Positions 35,329 to 43,946 of a stretch of 64,000 nucleotides of DNA are shown here, in pieces. Origin of the DNA: Methanolobus tindarius DSM 2278. GTDB lineage: Archaea > Halobacteriota > Methanosarcinia > Methanosarcinales > Methanosarcinaceae. Both the position numbers and the translations under genes were made by a program. Where the stretch lies: the NCBI RefSeq assembly GCF_000504205.1, contig NZ_AZAJ01000001.1, forward strand, positions 1,772,879 to 1,836,878. The letters run 5' to 3'. The number at the start of each line of letters is the position of its first letter. Position 1 is the first letter of the stretch. The notes below the pieces were generated by a model. The model ran no database searches. It was not told the DNA's origin and worked only from the letters and a program-made list of their open reading frames with translations.

Positions 35329-36108
35329 TTAAAACATTGAATATACTTCTTCATGTGGATGGATAACAAATCCACCAGGGGTTATATCGTATGGGTGGAT
35401 CTTCTTACTATGATCGGATCCTCTCATTTTGTATATTTCCATGCTTCGCATTCTGACGTTCTCATGCCGCTTATAATATAGTACTATAGTACCGTCAGTG
35501 ACGAAGTTTTCGACACCAAATCTTGAAGGTTTGGATTCGTCAATTAATTCGCAGGTCATCATTGAAGTAAGGCCAATAACTTCCAGTGTGGTGCTGAGTT
35601 TGAGAAGTTCAATTCTGATTTTTGCAGGATCCTGCAGGTAGAAACTAACAGATGTTGTAGAATCAACAAGCGCACGTTTAGCATTAATTTCTTCCTGTGT
35701 AGCAATAATCTGATCCATCATAGATCTGATGTCAAATGGTCTCACATCAACATATTTTTCCTGAGAAGGAATGCCTATCTTGGTTGAACATGCATCAATT
35801 ATTACAAGTTTGTTTTCATCTTCAAGTGCCTGAAGATCCCATCCGAACTTAAGGACATTTTCCCTTATCTGTTCAGGTCTTTCCTCAGTTGCCACAATTA
35901 TTCCATTCTCACCGTATTTCGTGATTCCGTTGTAGATAAATTGTATGGAAAAATTTGTTTTTCCTGCACCTGATGTGCCTGATATAAGATATGTTCGGTC
36001 GCGTATCAGGCCACCACCACATAATTCGTCAAAACCAGGAATGCCTGTTTTTACACGATTTGTTTCATCTTCCATTGATATTTCTTCAGAAACTGCACCA
36101 TCGAACAT
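35329..36108 (-). CDS. Single-domain KaiC-like ATPase
   Basis: A 259-aa KaiC/RadA-like ATPase. The N-terminus GIPGFDELCGGGL leads into Walker A GTSGAGKT. The catalytic Glu pair of KaiC is visible in VATEERPEQI, and Walker B as KRALVDST. All motifs are intact. It belongs to the family of archaeal signalling ATPases that contains GvpD and ArlH relatives. It shares the 35-36 kb region with the double-domain KaiC and a zinc-ribbon gene; the group may act in one pathway. Confidence 0.87.
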   Translation of the reverse strand: MFDGAVSEEISMEDETNRVKTGIPGFDELCGGGLIRDRTYLISGTSGAGKTNFSIQFIYNGITKYGENGIIVATEERPEQIRENVLKFGWDLQALEDENKLVIIDACSTKIGIPSQEKYVDVRPFDIRSMMDQIIATQEEINAKRALVDSTTSVSFYLQDPAKIRIELLKLSTTLEVIGLTSMMTCELIDESKPSRFGVENFVTDGTIVLYYKRHENVRMRSMEIYKMRGSDHSKKIHPYDITPGGFVIHPHEEVYSMF

Positions 36109-36484
36109 TTTATTGTTTCACTCCTAATGATTAGTAATATCCCTCATTATGTCGAAAATTTTCTGAATTATGCCAGACTTTTATTTCATGTCTCTTTTAT
36201 GTAATAACATATATAAATATGTTGAACTATTCCAGCTTTAATGGCATTGATTTTATAGACATTATTCCACAATTCAAGTTTTGACATCGACGATTTGTGA
36301 AGATTAATTCATCATTTGTCTGTTTTTTCATTTAAATTCCAAAATGAATTCGACATTTACCGTTAATTGCATCGATGTTTGCCAATGCAATGCGATAATT
36401 GTTCATAATTAGACCACAAAAGATTTAATACGGCAATTGTTTAATAGAACACTTGTAATCCAATATGACGGGATTAGGAGGGTG
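36109..36484. other. Intergenic region between kaiC-like gene and S-layer leader
   Basis: About 375 AT-rich bases without a supported gene. Promoters for both directions must lie here. A purine-rich BRE and TATA-like AGATTTAATAC at about 36421-36431 probably drives the S-layer gene, with transcription starting near 36455. The 6-base inverted repeat TTGCAT/ATGCAA near 36367-36395 is weak. Confidence 0.55.
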
Positions 36485-36517
36485 ATGAAGTCTCCTTCGG
36501 CAAAAGACGAACTCTAA
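36485..36517 (+). CDS. Possible leader peptide upstream of the S-layer gene
   Basis: In the S-layer leader, GGAGGGTG is followed by ATG and a 10-codon ORF (MKSPSAKDEL) ending with TAA. The spacing of the ribosome site is short, 3 to 5 bases. After it, GCGAA and TTCGC (36547-36557) can fold and are followed by TTTATTTTTT. A leader ORF plus terminator-like element would allow attenuation; this is inference. The peptide itself may have no function. Confidence 0.35.
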   Translation: MKSPSAKDEL

Positions 36518-36610
36518 TGTTTATCTCAAGCTAGAAGATCAATAGGGCGAAATTCGCTTTATTTTTTGATTCTCACTCTTTTACACGAATTAAATACGGA
36601 GGAAAATTTA

Positions 36611-38620
36611 ATGAAAAGATTTACAACAATCGCATTAGTTGCTCTTCTTGCTCTTGCTGCATTAGTAGTGCCAGCAACAGCTGTAGACGCAACAGTAGAA
36701 GTGCGCAGTGAAGTCTTCAATGGAAGTAACTTTGCTGACATCTTCGATCAGGAAACAGGCGATATCGTAATCAACAGCACGAACTTTGCTGGATTCTGGT
36801 ATGATATCGATGACGACCTTTCAAGTGAAACACTCACAATCATAAATGACTCATCTGTAAGTGGAGAGGCTATTGAAGAAAATGGTCTTGTCTACAATGC
36901 AACAATCGTACAGGCAGACTATGAGGGAGACTTTGGTGGAGAAGCTGGTACAAACGCTGATGGTGACAATATCACATACCCACTCGTCGGTCTTTTTGCA
37001 GACAAGTATGTTGCAACAGATGATGAAGATGCAGGGGAACTTGTAAAGCTTCTTCTCGACACCGATGACAAGTACACTCTCAGAACCGGATCCGCAATCG
37101 AGCTCGCTGGTGGCTATGAACTTACCGCAAAGCAGATCGATGTAGAAGGTGACAAGGTCTGGATGGAACTCTCCAAGGACGGAGAATTCGTCGAGGATGA
37201 AGTTATCGATGTTACAGACGGTGAAGCAACCTGGGACTACGACGTTGATGTCGGAGACCAGTCCGATGTAATCGTCTTCAGATGTCTTATCACCGATGTT
37301 TTCCAGGGTCAGGTAGACAGCCTTGCTGTTGTTGAAGGTCTCTGGCTCATTGACTACGAGGACATCATGGAAGTTGAGACTTCAGATGAGTTCGGAGAAC
37401 TTGAGGTCGACGCAGTTAGTGACACAATTACAATGAAAAACTCCGGTACAATTACACTTTCACAGGATAAGACAGTAGATATTGCAGAAGGACTTATGTT
37501 CATAACTGCAGATTCCACTGACCTCAGATTCGCTCTTGTAAAGGAATACACCGATGCTGGTACCTATGAAGTAAGAGGTTCCATTGCAGGAACAGGTACT
37601 ACTACATGGACTACAAACGAATTTGCAGGTTTCTGGTATGATCTTGATGACAACGAGGGTTCAGAAGAACTTGCTATTCCAGTATCTGGTACAACCGTAG
37701 CAGAAGAAACAATGTTCTACAACACAACCATTGTCCAGACCTCCTATGAGGGAGACTTTGGTGGAGAAGCTGGTACAAACGCTGATGGCGATAATATCAC
37801 ATTCCCTATCATTGGTCTCTTTGCAGAGGAATACGTCTCACTAGACGATGAAGATGCAGGAGAACTTGTAAAGCTTCTTCTTGACACCGATGACAAGTAC
37901 ACACTCAGAACCGGTTCCGCACTCGAACTCGCTGGTGGCTATGAACTTACCGCAAAGCAGATCGATGTAGAAGGTGACAAGGTCTGGATGGAGCTCTCCA
38001 AGGACGGAGAATTCATAGAGGACGAAGTTATCGATGTAACCGATGGCGAAGCAACTTGGGACTACGACGTTGATGTCGGAGACCAGTCCGATGTAATTGT
38101 CTTCAGATGTCTTATCACCGATGTTTTCCAGGGTCAGGTAGACAGCCTTGCTGTTGTCGAAGGTCTCTGGCTCCTTGACTATGAGGACATCATGGAAATC
38201 GAGTCTTCCGATGAGTTCGGAGAACTTGAAGTTGATTCAGTAACAGATACAATTTCAATGTTCAACTCAGGTACCATTACTCTCTCACGTGACAAGGAAA
38301 TCACTCTTGCAGAAGGCTTCATGCTTAAGACAGCTGATGATTCAACACTCAGATACTACCCATTCGTCGAGAGAACAATCGGTGGAACTGTAGCTGAAGA
38401 AGAGGAAGAAGAAACTCCTGAAGAAGAAGTAGTTGAAGAAACTCCTGAAGAAGAAGTAACTGAAGAGACTCCTGAAGAAGAAGTAACTGAAGAAATGCCT
38501 GAAGAAGAACCAGAAGAAGAACCTGAAGAAGAAACCGCTGATGACCAGGCACCTGGATTTGAAGCAGTCTTCGCAGTAGCTGGTCTCCTTGCAGTAGCAT
38601 ACCTCGTCAGAAGAGACTAA
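36611..38620 (+). CDS. Major S-layer protein with tandem DUF1608 domains and PGF-CTERM
   Basis: The structural protein of the cell wall, 669 aa. I chose ATG 36611, which follows GGAGGAAAA, over the upstream frame at 36566. A signal peptide (MKRFTTIALVALLALAALVV) is followed by two Methanosarcina-type S-layer domains at about residues 28-305 and 319-580. Each has the stretch AGFWYD and the long segment GGYELTAKQIDVEGDKVWME. A Glu/Pro tether with 10-residue repeats (TPEEEVTEE) and the archaeosortase signal APGFEAVFAVAGLLAVAYLV with RRD end complete it. The second halves of the two domains are almost identical. A hairpin terminator follows. Confidence 0.96.
   Translation: MKRFTTIALVALLALAALVVPATAVDATVEVRSEVFNGSNFADIFDQETGDIVINSTNFAGFWYDIDDDLSSETLTIINDSSVSGEAIEENGLVYNATIVQADYEGDFGGEAGTNADGDNITYPLVGLFADKYVATDDEDAGELVKLLLDTDDKYTLRTGSAIELAGGYELTAKQIDVEGDKVWMELSKDGEFVEDEVIDVTDGEATWDYDVDVGDQSDVIVFRCLITDVFQGQVDSLAVVEGLWLIDYEDIMEVETSDEFGELEVDAVSDTITMKNSGTITLSQDKTVDIAEGLMFITADSTDLRFALVKEYTDAGTYEVRGSIAGTGTTTWTTNEFAGFWYDLDDNEGSEELAIPVSGTTVAEETMFYNTTIVQTSYEGDFGGEAGTNADGDNITFPIIGLFAEEYVSLDDEDAGELVKLLLDTDDKYTLRTGSALELAGGYELTAKQIDVEGDKVWMELSKDGEFIEDEVIDVTDGEATWDYDVDVGDQSDVIVFRCLITDVFQGQVDSLAVVEGLWLLDYEDIMEIESSDEFGELEVDSVTDTISMFNSGTITLSRDKEITLAEGFMLKTADDSTLRYYPFVERTIGGTVAEEEEEETPEEEVVEETPEEEVTEETPEEEVTEEMPEEEPEEEPEEETADDQAPGFEAVFAVAGLLAVAYLVRRD
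37020..38260 (+). repeat. Tandem duplicated segment inside the S-layer gene
   Basis: Bases from about 37026 to 37430 are repeated 825 bases downstream (about 37851 to 38255) with only scattered, mostly silent differences. The proteins are nearly identical there, while the first 90 residues of each domain have diverged. Confidence 0.85.
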
Positions 38621-38632
38621 ATTTCTAAAATG

Positions 38633-38660
38633 AAGAAGGGTTAATCCCTTCTTTTTATCT
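38633..38660 (+). terminator. S-layer gene terminator
   Basis: AAGAAGGG (38633-38640) and CCCTTCTT (38646-38653) pair around TTAAT, followed by TTTATCTTTTTT. Confidence 0.75.
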
Positions 38661-38697
38661 TTTTTAATAATGAGTTATTTTTCAAAGAGGTGTAACC

Positions 38698-39291
38698 ATG
38701 AAAAAAATATTATTGGTATTAATACTAAGCATTTTAATGTTATCAATCTCCGGTTGCACGGATGAAGTAGTCGAAGAAACGTCTGTGACGACGGAAAATG
38801 TTTCTGAATCCGAAGTCGTTACAACGGCAGATACTATTGCTGATTCAGCAACAATTGTTGATCTTGTACCAACTGAGAATCTTCCGGCAAACTATGAATT
38901 ACTTGGTACTCGTGAACTGTCCGCAGAAACAGTAGGTTCTGATTATTCAGTGGTAGAGGGCGTTGTAGGGGGATTAGAAGGTCTCTATACCTATATGGAA
39001 TCCACAGATGTTTATGTCGATGTTATTGAAACAAGCAGTGCTGAAAATGCTGAAGAATTTATATCTTCATATAAGGATGAATTCAGTAACCTCGTAGTTG
39101 GTGACAGATTTACTGAAACGTCTGTTAACGGGCACTCTGCTGTGCAAATACTTGATTATGCAACAATAGGTACAAACGACGTTAAAAGATATACTTACAT
39201 ATGGAGTAATAGTAAGTTTGTATTTGTTGTAGGCGGCGCAACAGATGATTCTGATGTTCTTCTCACATTGGCCGAATCAACCGGATATTGA
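38698..39291 (+). CDS. Secreted lipoprotein of unknown function
   Basis: A 197-aa protein with an N-terminal signal ending in the lipobox ISGC (Cys 20), so it should be anchored by a lipid. A polar Thr/Glu-rich linker (about 21-62) and a folded domain follow (LLGTRELSAETVGSDYSVVE, AEEFISSYKDEF, RYTYIWSNSKFVFVVGG). I do not recognise the domain by name; similar small lipoproteins occur in methanogens. It follows the S-layer gene with a terminator between them, and a hairpin (39283-39306) overlaps its stop. Confidence 0.8.
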   Translation: MKKILLVLILSILMLSISGCTDEVVEETSVTTENVSESEVVTTADTIADSATIVDLVPTENLPANYELLGTRELSAETVGSDYSVVEGVVGGLEGLYTYMESTDVYVDVIETSSAENAEEFISSYKDEFSNLVVGDRFTETSVNGHSAVQILDYATIGTNDVKRYTYIWSNSKFVFVVGGATDDSDVLLTLAESTGY

Positions 39292-39311
39292 TCCGGGCCA
39301 ATATCCTTTTT
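39283..39311 (+). terminator. Lipoprotein gene terminator
   Basis: GGATATTG (39283-39290) pairs with CAATATCC (39299-39306) around an 8-base loop, followed by TTTTT. The stop codon lies in the stem. Confidence 0.7.
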
Positions 39312-39391
39312 AGTTCCAATTTTATTCTTTTGACAGTCTCTCTTTCAATCGATATGCTTTAATATTACCTTGTCCTTTTAGGTGCTGCACT

Positions 39392-39502
39392 GCCCGGATA
39401 GCCTAGTTGGTTGGGGCGCCAGACTCATAGGGAATAAAATTCCGTGCGTCCAAAATCTCCTGAGATATCTGGAGGTCGCGTGTTCGAGTCACGCTCCGGG
39501 CA
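39392..39502 (+). tRNA. tRNA-Met (CAT), elongator, with intron
   Basis: Acceptor GCCCGGA with TCCGGGC, T arm GTTCGAGTC, anticodon stem CCAGA/TCTGG and anticodon CAT. The mature anticodon loop CTCATAA and the flanking GGAGGTC match archaeal elongator tRNA-Met. An intron of 37 bases (39430-39466) follows position 37. The splice site is a proper bulge-helix-bulge: CTCA pairs with TGAG, flanked by the 3-base bulges TAG and ATA. No CCA is encoded. Confidence 0.93.
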
Positions 39503-39566
39503 CTCTTCCTTATTTTTCTTTTATTTCAACGCAAAGCATATATGTTGCAAGTCAGTAAGGTTAGTC

Positions 39567-42290
39567 ATGAACTTTCAGATACTGGATGCTGATTACATAG
39601 GGCATGAAAGCGGTCCTGTGATCCGTCTTTTTGGTCGAGCTGAAGATGGACAAAGCGTCTGCTGTTTTGTACCGGGATTCGAGCCTTATTTCTATATGAA
39701 TGCAGAAGGGGAGCTTGATAAGCTTGCCACTATGTTAAAAGAAAGATTTGATGTAATCAAAAAGGTTGAGATTGTCCCTAAATATGAACCTGTAGGTTAT
39801 CAGGTTTCAAAGAAACCAATGTTATGTATCACTACAATGGAACCACGCAATGTTCCTGAAATACGTGATGATGTTCTTACTCTCCCCGGTGCTAAAGAAG
39901 TATATGAAACTGATATTCTTTTCAGAAATCGTTTTATGATTGATATGGATCTGCATGGGATGGGTTGGGTCACTGCTGAGGAAGTTTCAGATAGTCAATT
40001 TTCCAACGATCACATTTATTGTGATTCTGTTTTTACGGCTTCTTCTCTCAAAGAAACTGAAAAGCTCTCCATTGCTCCACTTAAGCATGTATCGTTCGAT
40101 ATAGAATGTCTTCCCATAGACGGCTCAATGCCTGTTCCGGAGACATCCCCTGTTATCATGATTAGCATGTCTTTCAGTCCTGCATTCAAAGGTCATGATA
40201 CTCTTGTTCTGGTCTCAAAGAAGGTGGAAGGTGCAGGGGAAGATGTCATGTGTTTTGATTCCGAAACTCAAATGCTTAACAATTTTTTTGAGTTATTCCA
40301 GGAGTATGATGCTGATATAGTATCAGGTTATAACATAAATGATTTCGATATTCCTTATATTGCTGACCGTGTTGCTATTCTTTCCAATTCCGGTGAAATC
40401 CTCCGGCCAACAGTTGGACGTGATGGCAGGGTATTGAGCTACCGTAAGATTGGTAATAGAACAATGGTTTCAATTCCGGGTAGGGTTGTAGTGGATGCAT
40501 TGCCGCTTATACGAAGCCAGTACAGTCTTAAACGTTACACACTCAGGAATGTCTCAAAAGAGCTTCTGGATATGGAGAAACTGGATGTTGCACCATCTGA
40601 GATGGAGGAATACTGGCGAGACGATGGTGAAAAACTCCTGAAATTCATAGATTATGCACGTAGGGACTCTGAGCTTGCAATAGAGCTTTTCCTTAAACTT
40701 CGTCTTCTCGACAAGCACATAGCAGTGGCTCAGGTGAGCGGTTCTCTTCTACAGGAAGTTGTTGATGGCGGCCAGACCTCAATGGTTGATAATCTTCTTT
40801 TGAGGGAATATGGTAAACAGGGTAGAGTTATTCCTCCAAAACCAAGTGATGAGCTTGTAGCAATGAGAAATCGCAGTAGTGAAGGCTTGAAGGGTGGCGA
40901 GGTGCTGGAACCTAAAAAAGGCCTTCTTGAGAATGTTGTAATTCTCGATTACAAATCACTTTATCCTACTATTATGATGGCTCACAATCTCTGTTATACG
41001 ACTGTTGTGGAGCAAGACCGTCCTGCAGAAGATGAAACTATAGTTCCTCCGTCTGGTGGTGAGTTTGTATCTGCAGATGTTTCTAAAGGTATAATGCCAT
41101 CAATTCTTGAAAGTCTGCTTCAGAGGAGAGTTGAGACCAAAAAGAAAATGAAAAATGCATCAGATGCATCTGAATATCGTGTACTTGATGCTACTCAACT
41201 TGCACTGAAAATTCTGCTTAATAGTTTTTATGGTTATTCCGGATATACCCGTGCAAAACTTTACAGTCTGACCCTTGCAAATGCTGTTACCAGTTTTGGC
41301 AGGGAAAATATTCTCAATACACGAGCTCTTGTTAATGGTGGTATAAGTAAGGTTATTCTTAAGGATGGTTCTGCTTATTTCACAGAGGAATTATCATCCA
41401 TTGATCCTGATGATCACGTAGTATCCCTGTCAGTTGTTTATGGTGATACTGACAGTGTCTTTGTCCAGTGCAGTTCAAAACAGCAAATCTCTCTTGATGA
41501 TGCCGGTCTGGTGGGCAGTAAAATAGCTGCAACAGTTTCAGCTTCTCTTCCTGATCCAATGGAACTGGAGTTTGAATCCATTGCAAAACGCGCTTTGTTC
41601 ATTGCAAAGAAGCGTTATGCTATATGGGTTTTTGAACGTGCCGGGGATGAATGGAAAGATGATATAAAGGTAAAAGGTATGGAAACAGTGCGCAGGGATT
41701 GGTGTGAGCTCACATCCAAGACTCTTAACCGTATCCTTGAGCTGGTGCTTAAAGAAGGTAATGTAGAGGCTGCTGTACAACATGTTCGAACTGTGGTAGA
41801 TGGTGTAAGAAATATTGATGTCAAGAATGATTCTGATATTATTGAAGATCTGACTATGACTCGCATGTTCTCAAAAAAGGCAACCAGTTATAAAAATAAA
41901 CAACCTCATCTGACTGTGGCGGAAAAAATAGAAGAAAGGACAGGAACTCCTCCTCCGGTTGGGGAACGTATTCCTTTTGTGATCATAGCAGGCAAGGATC
42001 TTTTTGTGAACCGTGCTGAAGACCCTGAATACGTCAAGGATAACAATATTCCTATTGATGTGGACTATTATATCAAAAAGCAGCTATTGCCGCCTGTAGA
42101 GCGCATTCTGGGCGTTTTTGGAGTGGATATGGCAAACCTTGACTATGATTCAAAGCAAAAAGGTTTGTTTGACTTCTCCGACAAGCCACAGGAATCTCCC
42201 GTTAAAAAGTATGAACAAAAGGAATCAGAAGTAAAAACTCAGCAAACACCTGTGAACAGGAAGTCACAGAGTTCGCTGTTTGATTTCTAA
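39567..42290 (+). CDS. polB: DNA polymerase B (family B replicative polymerase)
   Basis: DNA-dependent DNA polymerase with proofreading, 907 aa from ATG 39567; the frame stays open back into the tRNA, which is chance. Exonuclease motifs are SFDIECLP (about residue 177), GYNINDFDIPYI and YARRDSEL. Polymerase motifs are A DYKSLYPTIM (about 460), B KILLNSFYGYSGY (about 550) and C YGDTDSVFV (about 625), all intact, and none holds an intein. The C-terminus ends in QSSLFDF, with GLFDFSD upstream, i.e. PCNA-binding (PIP) boxes. Confidence 0.97.
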   Translation: MNFQILDADYIGHESGPVIRLFGRAEDGQSVCCFVPGFEPYFYMNAEGELDKLATMLKERFDVIKKVEIVPKYEPVGYQVSKKPMLCITTMEPRNVPEIRDDVLTLPGAKEVYETDILFRNRFMIDMDLHGMGWVTAEEVSDSQFSNDHIYCDSVFTASSLKETEKLSIAPLKHVSFDIECLPIDGSMPVPETSPVIMISMSFSPAFKGHDTLVLVSKKVEGAGEDVMCFDSETQMLNNFFELFQEYDADIVSGYNINDFDIPYIADRVAILSNSGEILRPTVGRDGRVLSYRKIGNRTMVSIPGRVVVDALPLIRSQYSLKRYTLRNVSKELLDMEKLDVAPSEMEEYWRDDGEKLLKFIDYARRDSELAIELFLKLRLLDKHIAVAQVSGSLLQEVVDGGQTSMVDNLLLREYGKQGRVIPPKPSDELVAMRNRSSEGLKGGEVLEPKKGLLENVVILDYKSLYPTIMMAHNLCYTTVVEQDRPAEDETIVPPSGGEFVSADVSKGIMPSILESLLQRRVETKKKMKNASDASEYRVLDATQLALKILLNSFYGYSGYTRAKLYSLTLANAVTSFGRENILNTRALVNGGISKVILKDGSAYFTEELSSIDPDDHVVSLSVVYGDTDSVFVQCSSKQQISLDDAGLVGSKIAATVSASLPDPMELEFESIAKRALFIAKKRYAIWVFERAGDEWKDDIKVKGMETVRRDWCELTSKTLNRILELVLKEGNVEAAVQHVRTVVDGVRNIDVKNDSDIIEDLTMTRMFSKKATSYKNKQPHLTVAEKIEERTGTPPPVGERIPFVIIAGKDLFVNRAEDPEYVKDNNIPIDVDYYIKKQLLPPVERILGVFGVDMANLDYDSKQKGLFDFSDKPQESPVKKYEQKESEVKTQQTPVNRKSQSSLFDF

Positions 42291-42311
42291 TATTTTAGTT
42301 GCTTTTTAAGT

Positions 42312-42962
42312 TCAATTAAGATCTTTTCTTTTGGCTTCTGCAATGTAAACTATACTTTCACATATATTGCATGCATGATCTCCTATTCTTTCAATGTAAC
42401 GGAGCACAAACAGGAGGTGTGATGCGTTGGTAATTATGCTTTCATCTGCAACCATCATTTCAATAAGCTCTTTTTCAATGGAATAGAACATTCTGTCTAT
42501 TTCATCATCTTTTTTTGCAGTGGCTTCCGCAAGTTCGGCATCATTAGTTTCAAAGGCTGTCATTGCCTTTTCAAGCATTCCACTAGCAATTTCTGCCATT
42601 TTAGGGATGTCTACAAGTGGCTTGACATGATCTCCTTCCATCCTTTCTGCAATTTCTGCTATATTGACTGCAAGATCGCTCATTCTCTCTATATCTATTG
42701 CTATTTTAAGGCAAGCTGTAACAAATCTCATATCTTTTGCAGTAGGACTTTGAAGCGCTATTATTTGGGATATTGATTTCTCAATTTTCATTTCATAGTC
42801 ATCAATTGGTTGATCTCCGTCAATAACGCTTTTTGCAATTTCTGTGTCAATCTCTTTTAATGATTTAATGGAATTATTAATAGCCTCGGTTGCAAGTTGG
42901 CCCATGTTTATTACGTCATTTTTCAAAATATCAAGAGATTCATGGTATTTCTCACGTGTCAT
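42312..42962 (-). CDS. phoU: PhoU-like phosphate transport regulator (copy 1)
   Basis: A 216-aa protein of two PhoU three-helix bundles, with KIEKSISQIIALQSPTAKDM and the metal-binding stretch DIERMSDLAVNIAE; the second half repeats it with RYIERIGDHACNICE. The frame opens at 42995, but ATG 42962 follows GAGGAGAG and gives the same length as the neighbouring paralogue. PhoU restrains Pst uptake and signals phosphate sufficiency. It has its own upstream region of about 330 bases with a palindrome, and follows the pst operon on the same strand. Confidence 0.94.
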   Translation of the reverse strand: MTREKYHESLDILKNDVINMGQLATEAINNSIKSLKEIDTEIAKSVIDGDQPIDDYEMKIEKSISQIIALQSPTAKDMRFVTACLKIAIDIERMSDLAVNIAEIAERMEGDHVKPLVDIPKMAEIASGMLEKAMTAFETNDAELAEATAKKDDEIDRMFYSIEKELIEMMVADESIITNASHLLFVLRYIERIGDHACNICESIVYIAEAKRKDLN

Positions 42963-43052
42963 TTTGTCTCTCCTCGTTCTCTTTAGTTCACTCAATATAT
43001 TATGGTTAAATTTTATATTTTTGTAGATTTATATGTTTGGAATGATCGTGTC

Positions 43053-43071
43053 ACTATATATTATATATAGT
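43053..43071. promoter_or_regulatory. Palindrome upstream of phoU, candidate Pho operator
   Basis: ACTATATAT and ATATATAGT are separated by one T. The half site CACTATATAT also occurs upstream of pstS at 47559-47569, as ATATATAGTG on the plus strand. A shared phosphate-regulated site is possible; a simple TATA box is the alternative. Confidence 0.4.
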
Positions 43072-43236
43072 CATATTTAGTTTATTTATTTATCATGCTA
43101 TAAATAAAATGTGATTTTGTATGATGTCTTTTTAAGATGGCATCTATGCTTGATTCAAGCATTATTATCCATTTTTAATAGTTGTTTAATCTTCCAGATA
43201 GCAGAACTAATCTGGTATTTAGAAAAGTGAAAGTTC

Positions 43237-43273
43237 GGTTTAACCATTATAATAATTTATATCTGGTTAAACC
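43237..43273 (-). terminator. Hairpin at the 3' end of the pst-phoU operon
   Basis: GGTTTAACCA (43237-43246) and TGGTTAAACC (43264-43273) form a perfect 10-base inverted repeat around a 17-base AT-rich loop. It lies 17 bases after the phoU (copy 2) stop on the minus strand and may end or stabilise the operon transcript. Confidence 0.5.
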
Positions 43274-43289
43274 TGATTGCCTGTTGCAA

Positions 43290-43940
43290 TTAATTAAGAT
43301 TTACTCTTTTGCCTTCAGTCATGTACACAATACTCTCGCAGATATTGCATGCGTGATCTCCCATTCTCTCAAGATAACGTAATACCAATAGAAGGTGGGA
43401 TGCATTGGATATAATGGCCTTGTCCTCAATCATCATATCAATAAGCAGATTCTGGGTTCCATAAAATAGACGGTCAACTTCATCATCCTTTGAAGCAGTG
43501 TCTTTTGCCAGCTCTTCATCAAGTGTTTCAAAGGCCTTGATAGTCTGTTGCAGCATCTCGTCACATAGATTTGCCATTCTTGCTATATTATTCAATGCTT
43601 CTGAGTCTTCTTTTTCCATACATTTTGCAACATTGGAAATATCAACTGCAAGATCACTCATTCTTTCAAGATCAATTGCTATTTTAAAGCAGGATATCAC
43701 AAGTCTCATATCGCCTGCAGTCGGATTCTGGCGTGCTATTAACTGTGTAGTGCATTTTTCGATTTTCAGTTCGTATTTGTCAATTTCCTCATCGCCCTGA
43801 AATATCTTCTCGGCAAGTTCCGCGTCCTGTGTTTTGAGAACCTGCACAGAGTCTACAATAGCATTATGGGATAATTTCCCCATTTCAATTACGAATTCTT
43901 TAAGTGTATTCAGATTTTGCTGGAATTGATCACGTGGCAT
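43290..43940 (-). CDS. phoU: PhoU-like phosphate transport regulator (copy 2)
   Basis: A second PhoU of 216 aa, clearly paralogous to the copy at 42312-42962. It has KIEKCTTQLIARQNPTAGDM, DLERMSDLAVDISN and RYLERMGDHACNICE. It starts 6 bases after pstB, so it belongs to the pst operon, while the other copy has a separate promoter region. Both copies keep the acidic metal-cluster residues (ER-SD and ER-GDH). Confidence 0.95.
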   Translation of the reverse strand: MPRDQFQQNLNTLKEFVIEMGKLSHNAIVDSVQVLKTQDAELAEKIFQGDEEIDKYELKIEKCTTQLIARQNPTAGDMRLVISCFKIAIDLERMSDLAVDISNVAKCMEKEDSEALNNIARMANLCDEMLQQTIKAFETLDEELAKDTASKDDEVDRLFYGTQNLLIDMMIEDKAIISNASHLLLVLRYLERMGDHACNICESIVYMTEGKRVNLN

Positions 43941-43946
43941 ATAACT

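Larger units (their letters stand above)
42963..43289. other. Intergenic region between the two phoU genes
   Basis: About 330 AT-rich bases without a gene. It holds the palindrome at 43053-43071, probably part of a promoter for the first phoU copy, and the hairpin at 43237-43273, at the 3' end of the pst operon. Confidence 0.7.

Noticed and set aside
38400-38530. Short tandem DNA repeats in the S-layer gene as a CRISPR or minisatellite
   Set aside because: They encode the Glu/Pro tether in frame, without spacers.
39444-39566. Upstream extension of polB
   Set aside because: It runs through the 3' half of the tRNA-Met gene; the family N-terminus begins at ATG 39567 (MNFQILDAD).
39567-42290. 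Intein in DNA polymerase B
   Set aside because: Motifs A, B and C are uninterrupted and the length is normal.
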